In this document: piece by piece, positions 6,282-12,549 of the stretch
How the letters are laid out: the number at the start of each line of letters is the position of its first letter
How positions within the stretch are numbered: position 1 is the stretch's first letter
Virus record (IMG/VR): IMGVR_UViG_3300030104_002049
Coordinates: 1-20,117 of that record
Source: a virus
Strand: one strand, 5' to 3'
Length of the DNA stretch: 20,117 nucleotides
Notes under the pieces: model-generated
What the model saw: only the letters and a program-made list of their open reading frames with translations
The model's database searches: none
What the model was told of the DNA's origin: nothing
Made by a program: the position numbers and the translations under genes

Positions 6282-7631
6282 TTAGTCCTTAGATTGATCT
6301 CGACCCGGACCACCTTTTCGGAGTCGCTCTCTTTCATTGTCTGCGACAGCTCTGGCTGCTCCTCTGGGATCGAGGGCTGCGGGCTTTCCACCCGCCACTC
6401 GTCTAGCACGCGCTCTCTGAGCCATTGCAAGTTTTTCATCATCTGTCAGGTCTTCGTATCTACGCTCATCCTTTCTGATAAGGTTTCTGTAGGCTTCGAT
6501 AACCTGTTGCTTTGCAAATCCTCTAAGCTTTTTTTGTCTTTCTTCCCTTTCCGCTGCTGCCTGTCGGCCTGCTGCTGTTCTGTCTGTGCCTTTGTAGGAG
6601 CCTGGGGATCCATACACCTTTCCAGGCTTAGGGGCCTTTCCCAGTTTTTGCTGAAGTTTGGCGCGGTCGTCTCTTTTGTCCTGGGCGGCTTGCGTGTATT
6701 TTTTAGCGGGACCAGTAAGCTGCTCGATCAAATTCCTATAGGCTTCGACAACCTTTTTACCGAAAATATCAGTAGAGGAGTTTTCGGCTGGTGGCTTAGG
6801 CTTAGGCTTAGGTTTAGGCTCCGGTAGCGGATCTTCGCCTTTTTTTTCTTGACGTTCAATATCTTGGTCTTTGAAGTAACTTTCGTTCTTGCTACCAGTG
6901 ATAGCCTTACGAACCGCATTACGACGGTTCTTCAGGTAGCTGTCAGTTTCATCCTCATCACCATCATTATCAATGTCACCATCTTCTTGACCAACAGGAT
7001 CGAGCTTCTTCTTAGCCTTCTTCTTGGCCATAGCCTCTTCAATCATGTTAGCAAAAGTAGTAGCTAAGGCTCTGTCCTGCTTGTGCTTTTTAACAATAGC
7101 CTGAGCACGCTCACTGTTCTCACGCATAGATTCCGAAAGCTCAGGGAACGCACCTCTCGTAGACGGATCAGATACAAGATCAAACGTAATCAGTTTGAAG
7201 TCTTCGTTAACAACCTTACCTTTGATGCTCTCCGAAACGCTACCAACGCCTCTACTGGAGATGCCAATCTTCACACCGTCGTCAATCAGGTTTTGAACGA
7301 TCTGACCATTAGGAGTAGACAGGATTTCGCACTCTCCCATCACATCGCCATTATCCTCAAGCCACAGGTTCGTGATAAGGTGCGAAGCTTGCGATAAGTG
7401 AATAGCATCGTTAGTCGGGTGATCTAAAGCACCAACCAGGGATCTATCGCCAATCTTCTCTTGGATCGCCTTTACTTGGCTTTCAAGAACTTTCTTGGGG
7501 TAGATTCTACCATTGTTGTTCTGCTCATCACACTTCTGAAACTTACCTCTAAGCTTCTTCTTCTGGGCTGCACCCTTACCTTCAGTGATAACCTGAACAT
7601 TCTCTAAAACGTTGTATTCTACGAGTAACAT
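6282..7631 (-). CDS. gp21: Prohead core protease (T4 gp21 type) with long C-terminal extension
   Basis: The serine protease that matures the prohead by cutting scaffold, core and capsid precursors. The catalytic domain fills residues 1-165: NNGRIYP at 39-45, then GALDHP with the likely catalytic His71, and GISSRGVGS with the likely nucleophile at Ser125 or Ser126. T4 gp21 is only about 212 residues; this protein has 449. The extension carries a lysine run, an aspartate-rich EF-loop-like segment (219-230), a Lys-Pro linker (272-281) and two copies of EAYRNLI (296-302, 379-385). The frame stays open upstream to a TTG at 7661. I prefer the ATG at 7631, because AGGA stands six bases before it and the 22-base overlap with the previous gene disappears. 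Confidence 0.93.
   Translation of the reverse strand: MLLVEYNVLENVQVITEGKGAAQKKKLRGKFQKCDEQNNNGRIYPKKVLESQVKAIQEKIGDRSLVGALDHPTNDAIHLSQASHLITNLWLEDNGDVMGECEILSTPNGQIVQNLIDDGVKIGISSRGVGSVSESIKGKVVNEDFKLITFDLVSDPSTRGAFPELSESMRENSERAQAIVKKHKQDRALATTFANMIEEAMAKKKAKKKLDPVGQEDGDIDNDGDEDETDSYLKNRRNAVRKAITGSKNESYFKDQDIERQEKKGEDPLPEPKPKPKPKPPAENSSTDIFGKKVVEAYRNLIEQLTGPAKKYTQAAQDKRDDRAKLQQKLGKAPKPGKVYGSPGSYKGTDRTAAGRQAAAEREERQKKLRGFAKQQVIEAYRNLIRKDERRYEDLTDDEKLAMAQRARARRVAGGKPAALDPRGAARAVADNERERLRKGGPGRDQSKD
6477..6500 (-). repeat. Second copy of the EAYRNLI coding repeat
   Basis: Encodes IEAYRNLI at residues 378-385 of the prohead protease, preceded by KQQV. It matches the copy at 6726-6749 in seven of eight residues, and the DNA is also similar (GGCTTCGA shared on the plus strand). 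Confidence 0.85.
6726..6749 (-). repeat. First copy of the EAYRNLI coding repeat
   Basis: Encodes VEAYRNLI at residues 295-302 of the prohead protease, just after the Lys-Pro linker. It is followed by EQL rather than the RKD of the second copy. Confidence 0.85.
6793..6816 (-). repeat. Hexanucleotide repeat encoding a Lys-Pro linker
   Basis: Four GGCTTA-type units in a row on the plus strand (the fourth is GGTTTA). They encode repeated Pro-Lys dipeptides in the protease extension. Such a segment should be stiff and extended, separating the catalytic domain and acidic loop from the EAYRNLI helices. Confidence 0.85.
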
Positions 7632-7639
7632 AATAAATC

Positions 7640-7966
7640 CTATTTCTGCTTGCGAGACCAATACTTCTTGCTCGTAAACTTATCAGAGCGTTGCTGACCA
7701 TGTCTCATCATTGTTCTAACCGCATACTTCTTAATGTCCGCGAACTTAGAGGGTATGCTACCAGGGGAGAAACCTTTTGCGGTCCTTCCTCCAACTGCTT
7801 GTTCATCATCCTTACCCCACTTCTGTTTAGTAATGACGTAAAGTCTGTCTGAGTTTTCAGTCGAGAAGATTTGACCGACATAACCTTTGCTGAGAGCGTC
7901 AGTAATAGATTTATAAACCTTAACACGCGACTTAGAAGCCTTGGTCTTACGAGTGGCCTTTCTCAT
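7640..7966 (-). CDS. Small basic protein in the head-core cluster
   Basis: A 108-residue basic protein (pI clearly high, Lys/Arg at both ends). The frame is open to an ATG at 8038, but that start would overlap the previous gene by 32 bases and has a poor ribosome site. The ATG at 7966 has GGGGAGGT six bases upstream and removes the overlap, so I use it. The middle, residues about 17-75, has the pattern KVYKSITDALSKGYVGQIF, SDRLYVITKQKWGK and VGGRTAKGF, which I associate with small conserved proteins of marine T4-like phages without known function. It sits in the place of T4 genes 67/68, directly before the prohead protease, whose AGGA ribosome site overlaps this gene's stop. A role in the prohead core is suggested by position only. 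Confidence 0.8.
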   Translation of the reverse strand: MRKATRKTKASKSRVKVYKSITDALSKGYVGQIFSTENSDRLYVITKQKWGKDDEQAVGGRTAKGFSPGSIPSKFADIKKYAVRTMMRHGQQRSDKFTSKKYWSRKQK

Positions 7967-8006
7967 CTTAGACCTCCCCTCTTCAGAACCTTTGCCTTTG
8001 GTCGCT

Positions 8007-8474
8007 CTAGTTTCCTTTATTAGATTTACGAGATCCATACGCGCTAGTTACCGCTTTACCATATTTCATTGACTTAGAAGGCTTAGGAGGATAGCAATCC
8101 TTCTTAAGCATCATCTTCTTCTGAGGACCAGTGCCAAGACTTCCCACAGTAGTCATTTCTTGTAAAACATTTTTAGCTTCGGCAAGAAGACTTTTAAGTC
8201 TCTCGACAAGGCTTTGAACTTTCTGCTCAAGCAGTTCTGCCTCTTCTAACTGATTAGGCTCTTCGATGACTTCCGACTCCTTGATAGGCTCAGGTTGCTT
8301 ACTCTCGTTCATCGAGCCAGCAAACCCAAGGATCTGATCAACATAAGAATCAGGTACGACGATGGCTTTCAAACCATCGTCGATAACAGGATTAGTAACA
8401 GGAACCTCCTTCACGGGAGTCGGGTCAGCCAAGATACCTTCAGATAAGGCTAAAAGATCTTTGGTGCTAGCCAT
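8007..8474 (-). CDS. Putative prohead core protein with coiled coil
   Basis: A 155-residue protein of unknown family. The N-terminal third contains DSYVDQIL at residues 42-49, which repeats DEYVNQIL of the gene before it. Residues about 66-106 are Glu-rich and heptad-like (LLEQKVQSLVERLKSLLAEA), a probable coiled coil with possible (I/L)-x-E protease sites. The C-terminus turns basic (KKMMLKKDCYPPKPSKSMKYGK). The split between an acidic middle and a basic tail fits a scaffold-like core protein. GAGGT lies seven bases before the ATG and overlaps the stop of the preceding gene, so the two are likely coupled. Place and character recall T4 gp68, but I see no direct sequence match. Confidence 0.8.
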   Translation of the reverse strand: MASTKDLLALSEGILADPTPVKEVPVTNPVIDDGLKAIVVPDSYVDQILGFAGSMNESKQPEPIKESEVIEEPNQLEEAELLEQKVQSLVERLKSLLAEAKNVLQEMTTVGSLGTGPQKKMMLKKDCYPPKPSKSMKYGKAVTSAYGSRKSNKGN

Positions 8475-8483
8475 GGCTTAACC

Positions 8484-8870
8484 TCAGTCCTCGTCCTTGT
8501 CTTTGTCTTCCTTCTTCTTGTCATCCTTCTTCTTGTCTTCCTCGTCGTCGCTATACTCCTCATCCAAGTCTTCACCTTCGAACTCTTCGGCTTCGTTGAT
8601 CGTTTCGAGGATTTGCTCAATGTGCTCTTGGATGCGCTCAACCGTTAAGGCTTCGTCTAACTCCGACTCGCACAGCGGGCATTGGTGAAGCTCGGTGGAC
8701 TCTTTGCCGTCCATCTCCTTCTTCTCCGGCTTGTTCTCTTCCTTGTGCTCCTTCTTCTTTTTCTTGTCGTCATGACTCGGGCACTCAGCTTCGGTAAGCG
8801 ACTGGTTAGAAAGCTTGTTAGCTTCTAAAATCTGATTGACGTACTCGTCAGCAACATCTATGTATCTCAT
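8484..8870 (-). CDS. Acidic core-like protein with a possible targeting and cleavage site
   Basis: A 128-residue protein with extreme charge. Residues 34-57 and 105-128 are nearly all Asp, Glu and Lys. In the middle, CPLC at about residues 64-67 is a single zinc-knuckle-like pair; a third Cys and a His lie at 30-33 (CPSH), so one metal site is possible. Residues 72-92 form an amphipathic helix. The N-terminus contains YVNQILEA at 10-17, the same length and layout as the T4 internal-protein signal YQEFIAEA, which is cut after Glu by gp21. It opens the head cluster after a 73-base gap and has an AGGAG site eight bases before the ATG. Position and acidity recall T4 gp67, but homology is not shown. 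Confidence 0.82.
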   Translation of the reverse strand: MRYIDVADEYVNQILEANKLSNQSLTEAECPSHDDKKKKKEHKEENKPEKKEMDGKESTELHQCPLCESELDEALTVERIQEHIEQILETINEAEEFEGEDLDEEYSDDEEDKKKDDKKKEDKDKDED

Positions 8871-8943
8871 AATAAAAGACTCCTATTACTACTATATGTA
8901 TTATTTTGGCCCAATTTAAAATATTAAAATTATATCGGATGAA

Positions 8944-9810
8944 TTAGGCGGTCGGGAAAAAGGGATTGCCGGGGTTGAATAACTGTAAATATACAGTTAT
9001 CGGAAATTCTTTTTCAATAATACCTTGATTTCCGTAGATCATCTTCACCTTAATAGTAATACTCCTAACGAATTTTTTATTGTCGTTTGGTTGTCTAGGA
9101 GGTATAAAGCTAGGAATTAAGGTTAACGTTCCTGCATTATCTATGGTGAAAGGACCTGTGACAACTTCAAATCTTACAAATGGATCCAAAGGCGCCCTGA
9201 ATACGGGAGGAGCTTCGGCGGGGAGGCTGGGCGCTCCAATGCCTTGAGTGCTTGTAAATGTTCTTTGAGGATTAAGAACATCCTCTTCCGTTATCTTAAT
9301 TGTAAAAGGGTTGGAGGTCCTAGGTTGAAATGCTGAGTTTACCCAATGTTTAAATGTTTCCCTTTGGTTGGAATTGTTCACCTCAATAGCACCACGAAGA
9401 CCGATTGTAGGCCAAGAGGCATTAAGGGCATCAGGACCATTTACAACGTAACTCACAGTCTCTCCAGGGTCTTGACCAGCGGGTATACCTCCAGGGAACA
9501 ATTCTCCAATGTTCCCACCACCATCGGCAAAGACATTACCGCCTTGCGTATCAGCAACATCACCACACCCCATAGGATCACCATCCCTTACAACTGCAAA
9601 ACCGTCTATAAAAACTGTAGGGCTTCCTACCATTGTCACAACGTCATGGGAAATAATATCGCCGCACTTACCGGGATGCCTTCCTTGATCCCCTACAACA
9701 ACAGCAGCCCGGTTATTGATAAAGACGCTACCTTGTGTCTCTGCATTCAGCGGAGCCGCTGGCCAGCAGTGGCCCTGAGTTTCATCTTGATCTCTAACAA
9801 TTAAAGGCAT
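8944..9810 (-). CDS. PAAR-type spike tip protein with C-terminal beta domain
   Basis: Residues 1-100 are a PAAR domain, the sharp cone that caps the central spike of contractile tails (gp5.4 in T4, about 97 residues). It shows the repeated short-strand pattern with AETQGSVFINNRAAVVVGD, then H-P-G-K-C-G, S-H-D, SPTVFIDGFAVVRDGDPMGCG and VFADGG. Candidate zinc ligands are His14, His45, His55 and Cys82, with Cys15 and Cys49 nearby. The protein is 288 residues, so about 190 residues are added. These include a Pro/Gly linker and, at about 210-285, a beta-sandwich-like domain with FTIDNAGTLTLIP, a cadherin- or Ig-like strand pattern. The start is a TAATG overlap with the previous gene, placing it in the tail operon. 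The extension might bind the spike, the baseplate or the host surface; its role is unknown. Confidence 0.88.
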   Translation of the reverse strand: MPLIVRDQDETQGHCWPAAPLNAETQGSVFINNRAAVVVGDQGRHPGKCGDIISHDVVTMVGSPTVFIDGFAVVRDGDPMGCGDVADTQGGNVFADGGGNIGELFPGGIPAGQDPGETVSYVVNGPDALNASWPTIGLRGAIEVNNSNQRETFKHWVNSAFQPRTSNPFTIKITEEDVLNPQRTFTSTQGIGAPSLPAEAPPVFRAPLDPFVRFEVVTGPFTIDNAGTLTLIPSFIPPRQPNDNKKFVRSITIKVKMIYGNQGIIEKEFPITVYLQLFNPGNPFFPTA

Positions 9811-12533
9811 TATCTATCTGACTCCCTAATAATAGTCTTATCGTCATCCTCTAGAAAACTAGACTCAAGGTCCTTGCCCGTATTCAATACGCTTTTTATC
9901 TTTATATTATCCCTAAATCCTCTTTCTAGCTCATTTACTATTCTGGAGTTTGTTGAATTCAGAAACTCCCCCACTCTATTAAGAGGCATTCGACGAATGA
10001 CATCATACCAAGTTATGGTTTCTGGATTATACTCAGTTTTAATGTAGTCAATAACATCCCTGACCATGTAAGAAATACCATTAGTAGATACCGAAGGTAT
10101 ATTAGCACTGGTTGTATACTCTCCGTCAACATAGAAAGTGTCCGTATATCTAACATCAGAAGCTTGATATTTATATATCACATTCTGAGTATCGTTAGGT
10201 TCAGCAAGCCCAACCCTTAAATCCCCACCAGTATCATTAAATAAATTGACCTCCTCCAGGTCAGGTTTAGACACTTCCAAGTCGGTAATATTTATGTCAG
10301 GAATCAATCTAATAGTTCTTACAAAAGGATCCACAAAGTTTTCCAACTTAGACTGACCGTTAAAGGGGTTGTGCTTAGACCCCATAACTGGTGTAATGAT
10401 CAAACCAAAAGGCATGTTCCTAGCTATTCTAGATCCGTTAGGTAGATCCTTGGGATCCAATATAGTTGTGAGGTTTATATCGTTTAGAGACAACGAGAGA
10501 CTTCCACTATCCAGGATGTATCTAAATATCGGGTCTCGATAATCTATATTCACACGAGTGATAGAAAGACCATTATTCTTCGCATGTCGATCGATAACAT
10601 CCTGATCCTTTTCGACATTGTAGGTGCCTTTGTAGTTTGATATTAACGGGTTGGCGTTAGTATCAAACTCAACGCTGGAGAGGTCTAGAGTAAGATAGAG
10701 TGGGTCTATCGCTGAAGGTCCTGTATCACCCGCAACAAACTCATTCTGACCGTTTACAGCCGTTGCTAGGATTGTGTAAGATGAGTCTTGTTTGGCCAGC
10801 TTCAATGCGTTGAATCTAACGCCTGCTGGGACATAGAAGGTGCTAGAGACATCCGTTAGTAATAGTAGAGGAATCTCTGTCCCATCTGCAAGTTTAGCGG
10901 GAATATAATAACCATCACCATCTCCAAGGGTCATCTTATACTCTCCACCCGCTAAAGTGCTAACATCAAACCCAATATCTTCCAACGTCAGATCTATGTC
11001 TACAGGACCGCTCGCCACATTATTAGATATCCTGGCGTTTATGTCGGTCAAGAATCTTCTTTCTCTTCTACTTTGCCTTTGTTGTAAATTTATCAATTGC
11101 GAGGAAGAAGAGTCCGCAGTGACAGAACCCTCGGAAACTAAACCTAATGCTGCTCTTTCTGAAGCATCTCGGTCGGTAAGTGAGGTGTATGCAACTCGTC
11201 TATCATTTGATTGATTTGAAGCTAAAGTAATATAATAATTAGGATCTACTTCTGAGAGAGTTCCCTCAAACAAATGCCTCTTAATCATTTGAAAAAACAA
11301 TGCCTTACCTACCAGTTGCCCTCCAATCTCGTGAATTGACTCGAAAGCGGCTAAAAGAGAAGGCTGTAAACTTTGCTCTATATGCTCCAGCTTTATAGAG
11401 AATAGCATACTCTCATCCCAAGCCTCTGTAGATCCCTGATTATTTAAAAGATATCCTACATTGGAGATAACCTGATTCTTAAATATCTCTGGGTAAGCTT
11501 GAGAGCCTGTAAAAGTTGACCGAGATATAGGTTGGTTTTTAGTAAACCAGTTAAAAGTGTTGTGATAAATTTGAGAGTTTGTACCTACAGGGTTCTGAGA
11601 TACCGTTGGTTGGTTTGCTCCTAATTCTTCTACGTTTACAACCTGAACATTGAAAGATCCTCCATTGGAAGTAGGTTGTGATACGTTAGTTACCCCTAAA
11701 GAAACTCCTCCTGCCTGACCCGGTATCGATACGTTAGTATATCCTAAGTTAGCAGGATCTTTAGGATTTACAAAAGATGTAGACTGAGAAGCTACGCTTA
11801 AAGGCTCGTTGCAATCTGATACAAGGTTCATCCCGGTGGGGCTAACAGGCGGACAATTAGCCTCACAATTGGCTTTGGATGAATGAATGCAATCAGTCTC
11901 GAACTTCTTAACTCCCCTAGAACCCTTTAACACTGGAGAGCCCATTCTTTGAAGAACATTAGATCCCGTTGAATTTAAAGGACTACAGGGAATGCATTCA
12001 TTTGTAACTTGTAAGACTCTTGGATTTGCAAGGTTCAAATCATCAGGGCAAATAAATAAAGTTTGTCGGCACTTGTGAGGGACCTCAGGAGTTGCAGCAG
12101 GAGAAAAGACTGGACCACCAGCAGGAGGTTGCGTTTGCGAAAAGTTAGGTATGAGTTGTTGTGGGTTAGGGCAATTATCATCACACTCTATTTTATCAAC
12201 CCATAGGCATTCAGAATCATTAGGATTTGGGTTAAATGGAGGATCTGGAAATTGAAAGTTTTGAGCACCGTTACAAGGCAAGCAGTATTGAAAAAATGAA
12301 TTAATATACTCAAATCCAAACTTAGGACTAGGGGCAAAAGATAGATTTGTCTTAACGCACTTAAACTTGGGAGGGCCAGGAACTTTAGGCTCAATAAAAG
12401 GCGGCTGCTTCTCACCGGGAGGATCCAGGGAGGGTACAATAACAGTGGGTGAGGGGGTAGGGAGATTGCCTACGGTAATAGGTTCTCCCCCTGGGACAAA
12501 TTCTCCACACCCAAAATAAATAGGATCGCTCAC
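9810..12533 (-). CDS. Large virion protein with duplicated cysteine module at the N-terminus
   Basis: A 907-residue protein without a family I can name. It starts with GTG (the next ATG is far inside), with GAGAG eight bases upstream. Residues 1-57 are rich in Pro and Gly. Residues 58-241 hold 14 of the protein's 15 cysteines (the other is Cys9), in two copies of C-x24-C-x2-C ... C-x7-C-x3-C-P. After residue 241 there is no cysteine. The rest alternates helical parts (about 370-420, 470-500) with beta-rich segments and a DGDGYYIPA strand near 545. Its stop overlaps the PAAR gene start (TAATG), which suggests a baseplate or spike-associated protein. The clustered cysteines could bind metal or form disulfides; the sequence does not decide which. 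Confidence 0.88.
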   Translation of the reverse strand: MSDPIYFGCGEFVPGGEPITVGNLPTPSPTVIVPSLDPPGEKQPPFIEPKVPGPPKFKCVKTNLSFAPSPKFGFEYINSFFQYCLPCNGAQNFQFPDPPFNPNPNDSECLWVDKIECDDNCPNPQQLIPNFSQTQPPAGGPVFSPAATPEVPHKCRQTLFICPDDLNLANPRVLQVTNECIPCSPLNSTGSNVLQRMGSPVLKGSRGVKKFETDCIHSSKANCEANCPPVSPTGMNLVSDCNEPLSVASQSTSFVNPKDPANLGYTNVSIPGQAGGVSLGVTNVSQPTSNGGSFNVQVVNVEELGANQPTVSQNPVGTNSQIYHNTFNWFTKNQPISRSTFTGSQAYPEIFKNQVISNVGYLLNNQGSTEAWDESMLFSIKLEHIEQSLQPSLLAAFESIHEIGGQLVGKALFFQMIKRHLFEGTLSEVDPNYYITLASNQSNDRRVAYTSLTDRDASERAALGLVSEGSVTADSSSSQLINLQQRQSRRERRFLTDINARISNNVASGPVDIDLTLEDIGFDVSTLAGGEYKMTLGDGDGYYIPAKLADGTEIPLLLLTDVSSTFYVPAGVRFNALKLAKQDSSYTILATAVNGQNEFVAGDTGPSAIDPLYLTLDLSSVEFDTNANPLISNYKGTYNVEKDQDVIDRHAKNNGLSITRVNIDYRDPIFRYILDSGSLSLSLNDINLTTILDPKDLPNGSRIARNMPFGLIITPVMGSKHNPFNGQSKLENFVDPFVRTIRLIPDINITDLEVSKPDLEEVNLFNDTGGDLRVGLAEPNDTQNVIYKYQASDVRYTDTFYVDGEYTTSANIPSVSTNGISYMVRDVIDYIKTEYNPETITWYDVIRRMPLNRVGEFLNSTNSRIVNELERGFRDNIKIKSVLNTGKDLESSFLEDDDKTIIRESDR
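11850..12074 (-). repeat. Cysteine module, copy 2
   Basis: Encodes residues 154-228 of the 907-residue protein. Cysteines at 155, 180, 183, 215, 223 and 227, with an extra one at 162. The spacing is K-C-x24-C-I-P-C-x31-C-x7-C-x3-C-P. Confidence 0.88.
12168..12362 (-). repeat. Cysteine module, copy 1
   Basis: Encodes residues 58-122 of the 907-residue protein. Cysteines at 59, 84, 87, 109, 117 and 121. The spacing is K-C-x24-C-L-P-C-x21-C-x7-C-x3-C-P, identical to copy 2 except for the loop length. Confidence 0.88.
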
Positions 12534-12549
12534 TAGTTAACTCTCACTC

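Noticed and set aside
6793-6816. GGCTTA repeats resembling telomere-type repeats
   Set aside because: They are in frame and encode Pro-Lys pairs in the protease extension, which explains them fully.
7868-7885. YVGQIF in the small basic protein as a further copy of the targeting-like motif
   Set aside because: It sits in a strand-like context (KGYVGQIFST ... RLYVIT) rather than a helix and lacks the acidic flank, so the likeness is probably chance.
8484-8700. Plus-strand Ser-rich frame opposite the acidic protein
   Set aside because: It is the antisense image of Asp/Glu/Lys codons and has no independent coding signal.
8929-8934. TATAAT on the minus strand in the 73-base gap before the head cluster
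   Set aside because: No matching -35 box lies at the right distance, and the gap is very A+T rich. A promoter is plausible here but this match does not support one.
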